Source: Flammula alnicola | Taxonomy: Eukaryota; Basidiomycota; Agaricomycetes; Agaricales; Strophariaceae | DNA: 64,000 nucleotides | Assembly (NCBI GenBank): GCA_015499995.1 | Contig: JADNRV010000013.1 | Coordinates: 372,001-436,000 of the forward strand | Direction of reading: 5' to 3' | In this document: piece after piece, positions 1 to 9,945 of the stretch | How positions within the stretch are numbered: position 1 is the stretch's first letter | Layout: every line of letters begins with the position of its first letter | Position numbers and translations under genes: made by a program | Notes under the pieces: generated by a model | What the model saw: the letters and a program-made list of their open reading frames with translations, nothing else | Told to the model about the DNA's origin: nothing | Database searches by the model: none

Positions 1-518
1 GAGGCGTTTATGACTGAAGGTAAATTTAGCACACAATATGAGCGACGGTTTCTGAAAGAAATAAGACTGACTCTTGGGTAGCAATGGGTTTGAATTCCAC
101 GGCGTCGTCTGTGTAAATTCTACGACAGGCAGGGCAACGCTTATTCAAATTTTCCTTGATGTGATGCCAGCAGAAGCGACAAATCTAGGCATTCGAGGTC
201 AGCGGGATACTTTTAGAGTTGAAGACAGGTACTTTACCTGGTAACCACAGATGCATGGCTTGAAATTGAGATCAGATATGTCCATTTCTTCGAGGCAAAG
301 AGGGCATTCCGCGTCTTCCTATAATTGCGAATATCGATGCATTTAAATGAGCAGGGCTCGCTCGCGACATAATCGGGGGTGCTTACCGCCTCATCGTCAC
401 TCCAATACGCGTCCTGGACCCCAGCCAGGACATGGGATTTAGATTGGGGGACAGAAAATGCCGCGTGTACAACAGGGGCAGGAAGAGAATGGTGAGGATG
501 GAGCCGTGTGGTGGACAT
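1..518 (-). CDS. NOT4: CCR4-NOT E3 ubiquitin ligase NOT4, 5' part (runs off the left edge)
   Basis: RING-type ubiquitin ligase subunit of the CCR4-NOT complex, acting in mRNA decay and co-translational quality control. Exons read on the minus strand are 387-518, 238-318, 72-184 and 1-13, all with GT-AG introns. The spliced protein has about 44 N-terminal residues, then a C4C4 RING of NOT4 type: ECPLCLEEMD, PCICGYQ, ICRFCWHHI and RCPACRR. After the RING it reads into QDHKRL, matching the conserved post-RING helix of the family. The RRM and C-terminal regions lie outside the window. The start codon at 518 faces the Trp-tRNA synthetase start at 819. The RING spacing makes the family call very safe; only the N-terminal start is inferred. 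Confidence 0.93.
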
Positions 519-818
519 TCTACCTATATTTCCGCAAAGACGAGATGGGTATGGGTGATATAAAAGCAGGGAGAGAAGGGAATCGAAGTAACGCGGTGCA
601 AGGCTTGCAATGAGGCTCTCACAAAGGCCTGTTCATTCTTTCCCACATTTGCTGTGGTGTGCTTGTCTTTGCTTGTCCTTAATTGGCCAATCGTGATCAT
701 CAGTTTGCAGTTAACATCTCGTTGATAAGATAACAGCCTGCGGTACATGGAAAATCTACTTCGGATGACTCGTGTACCTTTAACTCCAGCCACGTATTGG
801 TTTCTTTTATAACCACCC
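519..818. promoter_or_regulatory. Shared divergent promoter of NOT4 and WRS1
   Basis: 300 bp between two divergent start codons (518 minus, 819 plus). A TATA-like TATAAAAG occurs on the plus strand near 559. No conserved reading frame in this stretch resembles a protein, so it most likely holds both 5' leaders and promoters. Confidence 0.5.
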
Positions 819-2475
819 ATGGCGTCTGCAGATGAGATATCAGCTCCTATGGCCCAAGTATCCATGTGAGAAATCTTTTATATACCTGCATACTGTCTTT
901 CTGAAGGGCGTAAAAGCGATGCATCAGCCGATCACCCCAAAACCCACGAACAGATAGTCACCCCTTGGGACGTACATGGTTCTGTATCCAGCGATGGAAA
1001 GCAACAAGCAATCGATTATGATAAACTCATTGATCAATTCGGAACGCGAAGAATTGATGCCAAACTGCTTGAACGGTTCGAAAAACTGACCGGCCACCGA
1101 CCTCACGTATTCCTCCGACGAGGGATGTTCTTCTCTCACAGGTGCTGTGTTTATTGTGCATCGTGTCTACAGTAACTGACCAAAACCATAGAGAAATGGA
1201 TAAAATTCTTGATAGATATGAACAGGGAAAACCGTTCTATCTCTACACCGGAAGAGGGCCAAGCAGTGACAGCATGCATCTTGGACACATGGTTCCATTT
1301 GTTTTCTCGAAGTATGCTATTTCCAACCTATGGAATATCCATACTTAATATCGGACGTATAGATGGCTTCAAGACGTCTTCCAAGTTCCGATTGTAATCC
1401 AATTAACAGGTCTGGATTTGATATGCCTCTCTTTACCCCAGTATCGTGACCAGTATTCCAGATGACGAAAAATTCCTCTTTAAACATGAGCTCAAACCCG
1501 AGCAAACCATGGCCTTCTCGAGGCAGAATGCACGCGACATCATCGCCTGTGGATTCGATCTTGAGCGAACCTTTATCTTCAGTAACTATGAGTTTATGGG
1601 TGGAGCATTTTATAAAAATGTGTCCAGGATATCCAGACAAATTACATATAATCAAGTAAAGGCGACCTTTGGATTCACAGAATCGTGAGTGTTGGAGTCT
1701 CATTATAGGCCGACAATATTCTCATTTTAGCAGGGACAATATCGGAAAGGTCCACTTTGCCGCCATTCAGGCCGCACCATCGTTCTCGAGTACTTTCCCT
1801 CAGATATTCGGGACCGCATCCGACATCCCTTGCCTTATTCCATGTGCTATTGATCAAGATCCTTACTTCAGGCTAACGCGCGATATTGCTTTGAAGCTCA
1901 AGCATCCCAAACCCGCCCTCATTCACTCCAAGTTCTTCCCTGCGTTGCAAGGACCGCAAACCAAAATGAGTGCAAGCGATCCGAACAGTAGTATCTTCAT
2001 GACAGACAAGCCGAATCAGATTAAGAATAAAATCAACAAACATGGATTCTCAGGAGGCAAGGAGACTGAAGACGAACACCGACGCCTAGGAGGCGACACT
2101 GAAGTCGATGTGAGCTACCAATATCTGACATTCTTCTTGGAAGACGACGAAGAGTTGGAACAACTTGGAAAGGTATTCGCCCCCCACCCTTGACAACTTC
2201 TCCACAGCTAATCAATATAAATAGGATTACCGAGCAGGATCCCTATTGACGGGACAATTGAAGGGAAGATGCATACAGCTGCTTCAGCGCTTTGTCGCAG
2301 AATTCCAGGAGGTATTTTTCTCCTGACCTTTTTCCCATCAATGTCTCTTAGATGTCCTGTCTCTTTCTAGCGAAGGGCGAAGGTGACGGATGAGGTCGTT
2401 GACCGATTTATGGACGGTTCTCGTAAGATCCCCTTCACAATGTCAAAGAGCGCGTCGCAAGCACCACCTGCCTAG
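819..2475 (+). CDS. WRS1: Cytoplasmic tryptophan-tRNA ligase
   Basis: Class I aminoacyl-tRNA synthetase charging tRNA-Trp in the cytosol. Eight exons: 819-865, 917-1141, 1192-1311, 1363-1409, 1462-1684, 1734-2172, 2225-2311 and 2371-2475. They total 1293 nt, giving 430 aa with every phase consistent, which is the usual length for the fungal cytosolic enzyme. Visible signatures are VTPWDV near residue 30, the HIGH-like HLGH after [39 protein letters not shown], and the KMSKS-type loop TKMSASD. It is the eukaryotic/archaeal type, not the bacterial-mitochondrial type. Its 3' end faces the LOG gene 160 bp away (convergent). The first intron uses an acceptor at 915-916; that choice is the only one that keeps the frame. 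Confidence 0.96.
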
Positions 2476-2634
2476 GTCTCAATAGAAGTCGATTCCAACA
2501 TCACAACCCTTCAATAAAAGTGAATATTCCCCTTTTAACTTAGCCACTTCATAATTGGAAAGTTCGCAGATGCTGAGTAAGTTCTGTATGTAATGCTAAT
2601 ATACTAATTGCCCAGCTCTAGGTATAGTATACTA

Positions 2635-3677
2635 TTATATTTCGCCATATGTTTCTTTTCGAAGCCGACTGTCCTCTGCTTTGATCGACCAGTCGAAAAG
2701 AGGGTTACTGCGACCCCTCTCCCAGCTGTCTAGAGCCTCGAGAGCAGCTTTACCCCAATCATATGATTCGTGATCTTCCTTGTCCTTTGGGCCATCAACA
2801 AATATTATCAGTCGCTCGCTCGCAGGCTTGATGAACCCTGCATCTATACTGCTCCTGACCAAAGTCCGCAGAGGTTCCCAAAAGGAGAGCACGTTAAGGA
2901 GTACAACGGCTGTATAATGGACGTCAATAAATTGGTTTTGCTCACGCCCAGAGATAATAACCTACGTTTATCGTGAATTCCGAGCTGCGTCCAGGTGGTA
3001 ACTTCTAATACCTTCAAAATAGGGAAATCAGACGTAAAAGAGACAATCTGATAAACATGCATTCACCTCCTCAAACGTACCAAATCCTCCTGGCAGACCA
3101 ACGAATCCATTGACGCGCCTCGCCATTTCCACCTTGCGATCATGCATGGAATCCACGAGAATCTGAAGGATGGTCATGTTGAAGTCATGACGCAACACAG
3201 ATATAGAAAAGAATCAAACTGACAGTTTCTACCTGTCAGTGACGAGTGTAGTTATGTAACAAATTATTCGTGGGCCAGTTATTGAACGGCGCCTACCTTT
3301 TCCCGGCCAACTTCAGTGAGAGGGACTTTGGGGTCATCGTTACGGAGTTTATCCTTCTCGCCACCAGCTGCGATCATAGCATGGGGTATGACACCAATTA
3401 CCTTGCCTCCGTTCTCTAAGACCGAGCCAGAAACAACCCCCATGATTCCGTTGGATCCTCCGCCATATACAAGGGGTCGATCGGCTGCTGCCAGAGCGGA
3501 TCCAAGAGCTACAAGAACACCAAGAAAACACACCATAAAGTTATCAACCGATATTGCCTTCTCCGAAGACATTCAATGCTACTAACATCTGGCAGCGGCA
3601 GAGAAAGCTTTATATTTCCCTATAGATGAACCACAGTAAACGGCGACCGCGGATTTCGCAGAAGTATCTGAAGCCAT
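2635..3677 (-). CDS. LOG-family phosphoribohydrolase (cytokinin riboside 5'-monophosphate phosphoribohydrolase-like)
   Basis: Rossmann-fold protein of the LOG / 'lysine decarboxylase-like' family. Characterised members hydrolyse the N-glycosidic bond of nucleoside 5'-monophosphates (AMP, or cytokinin nucleotides to free base). Five exons on the minus strand (3587-3677, 3297-3508, 3067-3162, 2966-3011, 2635-2909) total 720 nt, giving 239 aa, the normal size. Motifs in order: VAVYCGSS near residue 11, YGGGSNGIMG around 50, DRKVEMAR, and the diagnostic PGGFGTFEE followed by TTWTQLGIHDKP. These are the phosphate-binding and catalytic Arg/Glu motifs of the family. Whether it makes active cytokinins or simply cleans up nucleotides cannot be told from sequence. 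Confidence 0.93.
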
Positions 3678-4161
3678 AATTGAGAGTCGATGGATGGTGC
3701 AAATGCCAATAAGTTGCTCTACGACTTGAAGTATACAATTATTTATAAAGTACTGAAAATTTTCTGCAGTGCATAATGACTCGGAGATTAATCGTTGTCA
3801 CGTAAAGTACGGACCGACTTTTCATCATTGCATCGACGGCGATATCGATGATACATACATACAAGACCCGTAATTACATGTACGAACTTTAACCGGTCCC
3901 TCACCTTCAACGCCGATGTGTCAGTGACAAATAAGAACGCCTCCATACGAAGACATTTACTCATGTTTAGTTGGCGTATGTAACTCAAAAAATTCCAGTA
4001 CACAATACTACACCATAAGGTAACTGACAAAACAAAAGGCTTTCTTATCCGGAAGCTCTACGGCGGAGACAGCTGTCGTTATTTGGTGGTTATATAAGGA
4101 ACGCGACAAACGGATATTGATGATTCGATACAGTCCGGAAACTGAAAAAGCAAAGGCGAAG
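3678..4161. other. Intergenic, LOG promoter side and twinfilin 3' side
   Basis: About 480 bp between the LOG start and the twinfilin stop. Short open frames are present but show no family resemblance or splice logic. I see no RNA gene or repeat. Confidence 0.4.
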
Positions 4162-5433
4162 TCATCGACGTCTAGGTGGTCCCTTGGGCCTGGCAAATGC
4201 CTTCGGAGAGTCAGCAGCAGCTACGGGGCCATCTTTGGCATCGGACAATCCCAATTCTGCTTTCAGGAAAGCCTCATCCAATTCTTTGGGATCTGAAGTC
4301 TCGATTTTACGGACGGCCAACGTGACTGGGGGTAACAGGGATGCTAGAATGCTCTTTGCAGCCTGGTAGGTCGTTGTGGATCCCGAAGAGTAAAGCATGC
4401 GGTGTTTAATGGGTGAATTAGAAGGGCACGAGTAGATGAAGACTGCGGTAAATTTAGTACAAACTTTCAGTCAAGAAGGGAATAACCCACTAATCTCACG
4501 GCCGGCGTTAGGTTCGAAGGAGTGCTGCCAAGCGAAAAACGCATAACATGGCTCTGATTGAGGAAGTGAAGAACCTAAAGAATCGATGATAACATCTTCA
4601 GCAGCATGCAAGGCAAGGGTTTCAGTCTGACTATTTATTGTCTGTCATCGTGAAGGAAGATAATAAGTGTAGCCAGAGCGCCGAGAAACATTTATGACTC
4701 ACGATAATCACAATAGCACTTTCGCTCCCTCGGCCCAGCTCTGCAACTGCATTTTCCACTTCTTCGGACCAATTAAGACCTACACCAGTCCCAACATGAC
4801 TGGCTCGGGCTCTGCTACCTTCATATGTAGCTGTTTCGCTCTCCGAAGCCCGTAAATCGGCCATTTCTTGCTCACGCGCCGAAAGGGGGTGGGGTGCAGC
4901 GACATGTCGAAGATGAGATGCGTAAGCCTCGGCTGTAAGATCGGCTTTAGAGGTTGCAAAGATAGAATCTGTGAAAAGAGTGGATCCCAAAGATTTTAGG
5001 AGCGATAGTCGCGTCGAGGCGTATAGCATCTATGAGAAATGGGGCAGACTTATAAGATAAAAGACTAATGGATGAATAGCAAGAACTCACCTTTTCACGA
5101 ACCTTAGCAGAGTCGGGTACATAGAAGACTGTCATCCAATCCGATGACGGAGAATCGAGTTTAACAAGGATATATGCAGGAGAATCGTCTTGCAACACAT
5201 CGTCATGTTGCAGCAGTGCCAAGTCTTCCTCCAAAGAACCAGTGATCTGAACAGAAAGATCGTGTACGAGGGATTCTGGACGATGACGGTAAGAAATAGT
5301 GCAGATTGAGTACATCAAACAAGAGACCGTTTTGAATAGAGACTTTGATGAACCGCGTTGACTTGGACTGCACGGCGTCCGCGAATTTGGACGACAAGTC
5401 AGACGAGACAGTGATCCCAGAGAGAGTGGACAT
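4162..5433 (-). CDS. TWF1: Twinfilin, actin-monomer-binding protein with two ADF-H domains
   Basis: Twinfilin sequesters ADP-actin monomers and caps barbed ends at cortical actin patches. The protein starts MSTLSGITVSS (an upstream in-frame ATG at 5451 is less typical). Domain 1 covers the first third (SIQNESLVHDL, then VFYVPDSAKVREKMLYASTR). Domain 2 follows (LALHAAEDV, YAFFAWQHSFE, FIYSCPSNSPIKHRMLYSSG). Both contain the actin-binding long-helix signature with RMLYxS/REKMLYAS. The tail ends in a basic PKGPPRRR, matching the conserved basic C-terminal tail of twinfilins. At least four short introns are seen, e.g. donors GTCTCTTG near 5322 and GTGAGTCA near 4705. The start codon is only 74 bp from the divergent FYVE gene start. 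Confidence 0.92.
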
Positions 5434-5507
5434 GATGAGAGTTGTGATCAAAGTAGTCAGTTATTTACTAATGACCGCACCTGCATGACTACATTGAGCT
5501 CTGTACT

Positions 5508-8188
5508 ATGTCTACCCCATCCTCGCCCCCTTCAAACGCTGCATACGTCCCATATCAAGCTTACAAGGTCTGCTTAACTTTGTCACTCTGTATACTTATG
5601 CTCCGTTTAATTCCTAATCCTATCAGTCCAAGCGGCATTCGCACAACTTGTCGAATCCCAACTCACACTTGATTCCGAATCAATCCCCTCCACCCACGTC
5701 CAGACGAATTAGCGGGACTGGCGCATCCATTACGTTACTTCAGCCTCCAAGATTGCTTCTTGACGCTGGTGATGATGCCAACGAAGAGTCGGTCGATAAC
5801 GAACCCACTTTTACCCAGACTCTTGAAGTATCAGACGGTCAATCTGCCTCAATTTCTGTCAGAGTTGACCCACCCTTGTCCCTGGATTCTCTATCGTTTG
5901 GGGCTCCCATCGCAAACATTCCAACTACCGAGGAGTCTGCTCCGCAATTCGGACTTGCTTCAAGCGCTGGTGAAGGATCTAGTTCAATGCCACCTCATGC
6001 AAGCCCGGTCCGGACAACTGCAGTCGCAACGACAAGTCAAAACCCCCAAACACCAGCTTCCTCGAGACTATCAAGTATCGATTCAACTCCCAAGAAAGCC
6101 TCAACATTTCGCCGTTTGCCGGTCAAGAACTCTCGCCATGCTCAAGCTGCAGCACATAGTCGCAATGTCTCTGCTTCCTCTCTTCCACCTCGTTTATCAG
6201 ATAAAGCACCCGAGAAGCGGCCAAGCGAAGTACAGTCAACTTCGGCGACGCCAGCTGCTTCTCCTGGCCCTGCATCTCCTCGTCCTTTAGAATATGCCCC
6301 ATTTCCACCCTTAAAATTTCAAGAAAGTATATCCCACTCGAGTCAGGAATCTACTTCTTCTGCACGCGAACCTCCATCAACGAACCCGCCTGTCCTATTG
6401 AAGTCCATATCGACCTCTACTTCCGCTGAGAACGAACCGGTTGTTTCTAGTAAGTCTCTCCGCCATACATTAGCATCACCACGCAAACCTGCTCCATATC
6501 GTCCTGGATTTCAACCGAGAGGTGTCTACAGACCGTTGACAGACGAATTCCTGGCCCTCCGTCGGTCAATACACGAAGGCGAAGGTGAAGGAGGAATGGC
6601 AAGAGTGGAACGCACGAAGCTCGAGAGACGGTTGGAAAAGCTCATTGAGCTCCATTTCCCGCATCCTTCTTCGGAGGTGTCGAAAGAAGCTCTCGAGAAA
6701 GAAGTGCGTCCGGGCATTGGGACATCCGGCCGTGAAAATCGGAGAGCCTCCTCATTCTTCGACTTTCAAAACTTGAGAAGCCTGAATATTCACGACGCAG
6801 GCAATCTTTGGAGAGGGGTTGTAAGCGGCAGTCTAGGTGACCCAACAAAGATGGACATCCGAGGTCTGTTTCCCTGGCACTCTGAGTCTGTTCTTGTTAA
6901 ATTCCAATATATTTTTTTCAGCTTCAGAACAACGGATAACCCCCTGGCAAGACGATTCTACCGTTACCAACTGCCCACTTTGTTCGTGAGTTATATGTCC
7001 CTACTTCGTGTGGTTCAGTCTTGGCACTTGTTGGAATTCTCCGGCCAGACATTTATGTTTGTATTTGCGTATGACTAAAATGATGCCAACAGGGCGGCGT
7101 TCCACCCTCTCACCAACCGGAAACATCATTGTAGACTTTGTGGCCAAATAATTTGCTCTCTGCCAATTAAGCACCCACAACGCAAGGCCTTGTGTTCTAT
7201 CCTTTTTGTGGTCGATGCGCAGACTCGAGAGATCGAAGAAGTCGGAGAAGGCGTAGATTATGGGGTAAGAAAACGAAAAACAAGCACTGTCGCTGGACAG
7301 CAAGGACGACAAGAGGAAGAAGATAAATTCTTGAAAGGGGTACGGATCTGTCGAGAATGTCGGCTTATACTTTTGTGCGTTCATTTGTGTATACTACTTT
7401 ATGCAACATTCACCCACTTAACCTCAATTCAGACGGCAGCAGTACTATCAACAAGCACGCAGTATACCACCGTTCGCCAAACTATATGAGGTATGCTCTC
7501 GGACTCTTTGACATTTTATTGTCGGCTTATTTTTTCCCTCAGAATTTTATCAGTTTAGAAACGGACATCGAGGAATCCCTTCCCAAGTTCCAAGAACTTC
7601 TTCTGAGTCTAGAGTACGTAAAGTATACCACCTCGAATGATTTTCGTCGTTTGACATTTCTCCAAAGTCACCACGATCAGCCAACAAAGGAAGCTTCTGC
7701 TGCGCGAAAGCGCTTACTAGAATCCTTTGCGCAGTATGACAAATTGTCGAAAAAGATACGGGCTTTACCTTGTCCGAATGGTGCAGGAAGCTCTCAGGAC
7801 CGTGTGCAAGCCGCCATTATGACACGGGCTAACCTGTTTTTGCAGAAAAATATGTTCCCCCTCCAGGTACATTTTTTATTAGGTTGGAATGCAAGGCCTA
7901 CTAACGTCTTGATATTAGTCGCTCCCCACACTGCAACCCGGTACCAAGGTATCTGGTTCTTCTAAAACCAACGGTACCGGTGGCGCGGATGAATCAAATA
8001 TATCTGTTGACATTGACGCGGCTCTTGCCCACACCCTTCAACCGCTTCTCGAACAAGAGAGTCTTTTGGAGTCTTTCGTTGAAGAGGCACAAGCTCAGCG
8101 CAAATTTGAAGACGTGAAGACGCTGAAGGTGAATCTGGCTGAGATTCGGCAGGAGATCGAGAGGATTTTAAATGGGAAAAAGGTTTAG
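5508..8188 (+). CDS. Vac1/Pep7-like FYVE protein (rabenosyn-5 family)
   Basis: Endosomal tether/effector that binds PI3P through FYVE and Rab5-type GTPases, acting in Golgi-to-endosome and vacuolar transport. It starts MSTPSSPPSN; the first intron is at 5568. The N-terminal ~400 residues are disordered and Ser/Pro-rich. A FYVE finger then follows across several exons: ITPWQDD, TNCPLCGAAF, RKHHCRLCGQIIC, and later VRICRECR. The C-terminal part is helical (LETDIEESLPKFQELLLSLE; SAARKRLLESFAQYDKLSKK). It ends in a Rab-binding-like coiled segment, QPLLEQESLLESFVEEAQAQ, then RTL-like KTLKVNLAEIRQEIERIL, as in rabenosyn-5. Stop at 8186-8188. Exon edges between 6860 and 7960 are approximate. The R(R/K)HHCR FYVE core makes the call firm. 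Confidence 0.88.
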
Positions 8189-8900
8189 GTCTGTGGCCGA
8201 GTTGTATTTTCAAGCTGAGTCGTTATTATTGTCCAATACATTTATTCATCAAAACGCGGCATCGGTTCTGTCGGATTGAGGCGTTTACACAGTGTGTTCT
8301 GTGTGAACTTGTGGCACATTGTTGGATCCAAGAATAGAGACTCGGGACACCGTCTAACTCCTTCTAAGTGATTTCCGGAAACATTCGTTGGAACAGCTAG
8401 GCGTCCTAAGTACTAGGAGTTTGTCCTTGTTCTCTAACCCAGAGTGGTGGTCAGCTTGAAGACCCAGGTGATCGAGCTATCGCGGCGGGCCGCCTTATCC
8501 GATATTGATGACATCCTCGAGCTTCTCTTTTACCCCTGGATTCCTTCACCCGCATCTGAATTACCTCATCTCTCGCCGCGAGTTAGCGCAAATCGTGTGA
8601 TCATTGCAAGCTATCAACTACCTAAACGAACGGAATTGCCCGTAACTGGTCCACGCTTTCCTCACCACTTTACACACGGCTTATTATTCGAGGGCCAGTC
8701 CGCGGGCAGAGAACGCCATGATCATCCCACCGACTGACACATCTCAAGGAACACTTATGGAGGCCTCTCTGACGTCTTGCATCCCCGGGTCTCTATCATT
8801 CTCTCCACATTGGTATGTACCTCTAATATGTCCGCTTCAAAAGCTGAATGGCACTTCGCTTATGTAGTCGCAACCGATCTTCGATTGCCCGTTTTCTTTA
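8189..8900. other. Intergenic / uncertain 5' region of the following gene
   Basis: About 700 bp between the FYVE gene stop and the first safe ATG of the next gene. An open frame runs from 8753 through a possible donor (GTATGT, 8813) and acceptor (TGTAG, about 8868) into the following coding frame. It has no ATG, so an upstream exon may be missing from my model. Confidence 0.35.
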
Positions 8901-9824
8901 ATGCAAAAGAGAGACGGAAATGACGATCATAGCGAAGGTGGCGGTAGTAGCAGCATAGTTTCCACAACGGCCACAGTAACCGCAACTGCGACCACAACTG
9001 CGACTAAGACCCAGACTACCAGTATCAATCCTGGCAATGGGCAAGGCTCCAGCACAGCCAGTCCTAATGCACCTGAACAGAGCACTGGGAATCCTGTTGG
9101 CCAACCATCAGGCATGAAAACTCCCAACCCGCCAAGTGTTACACCCGGACCGATCTCTCCTTCCTCCATCGCTGCATCCCCTGGGACGGCGAACCCCACC
9201 ACCGTCACCGTCTCTTCTCCATCGACATCATCTCCACCATCCACAATTTTCCTATTCAACGATCCCACAAATACAACAGTGTGTACGACTCTTGGGCTTT
9301 CTTGGACGTACACTGGCCAGGTCGTTGTTGCCATGACCTTGACTATCCAAGCACAGGGTCAAGACCAAGTAGGGTCAACGACAGCATCCAGCAATATGCC
9401 ATCGGCTTCATCGTCAACATTCCGTATTTTAACAACAGAGGCCTTGTCCAATGCCGCTAGCTTCACTTGGTCGTTAGTTGATGTGAAGGAGGGATGGTAT
9501 ATTGCAAAGGCCTTCGATACAGCAGATAAGCTGGGCATTTCAGCGGGATCCAGCCCTTTTTTTGTAACTCAAGGCAACGATACAAGTTGTCTTCTAACAA
9601 CAAACACTTCGTCGACTGTAAACCCGTCCCCATCCCAAACGGCTTCCCCTGGTCCTTCGGACTCGAGAGGTTTTATCGGTACAGGCGACATTGTCGGCAT
9701 CGCTCTCGGAGTCACTGCCGGTTTAATCTGCTTGATAGTTGCCGCATTCACATTTCCTCGGTTAAGGCGACGAGAACCCCCGGATCCGGCTACGAAGAGA
9801 CGACGACCATATCTTCTATATTAA
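8901..9824 (+). CDS. Ser/Thr-rich single-pass membrane protein, unknown function
   Basis: About 307 aa from the ATG at 8901; the true start may lie upstream, because the frame is open to 8753 across a putative intron and no signal peptide is seen in the present model. The N-terminal third is extremely rich in Ser, Thr and Pro (repeated TTATVTATATT-like runs), as expected for an O-glycosylated stalk. A middle globular segment contains TTVCTTLGLSWTYTG and GWYIAKAFDTADKLG, with paired cysteines. A single transmembrane helix follows near residues 258-283 (GDIVGIALGVTAGLICLIVA), then a short very basic tail (RLRRREPPDPATKRRR). This layout is common in Agaricomycete cell-surface proteins. The Kex2-like KR at residues 3-4 could be a processing site if an upstream signal exon exists. 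Function unknown. Confidence 0.6.
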   Translation: MQKRDGNDDHSEGGGSSSIVSTTATVTATATTTATKTQTTSINPGNGQGSSTASPNAPEQSTGNPVGQPSGMKTPNPPSVTPGPISPSSIAASPGTANPTTVTVSSPSTSSPPSTIFLFNDPTNTTVCTTLGLSWTYTGQVVVAMTLTIQAQGQDQVGSTTASSNMPSASSSTFRILTTEALSNAASFTWSLVDVKEGWYIAKAFDTADKLGISAGSSPFFVTQGNDTSCLLTTNTSSTVNPSPSQTASPGPSDSRGFIGTGDIVGIALGVTAGLICLIVAAFTFPRLRRREPPDPATKRRRPYLLY

Positions 9825-9945
9825 TCCCTTCGTTTATATCTCCAATCTACGTCCCTCGAAAAAAAATTAAATGCTACATAACAATACACAATACGGTTTA
9901 TAACAGAATTCAGCGTAATCAAAACAATAAAGATACGGATACAGC

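Noticed and set aside
524..865. 113-codon frame on the minus strand upstream of NOT4
   Set aside because: It overlaps the divergent promoter and WRS1 exon 1, shows no family resemblance, and is better explained as chance.
924..1139. 71-codon minus-strand frame
   Set aside because: Exact antisense shadow of WRS1 exon 2.
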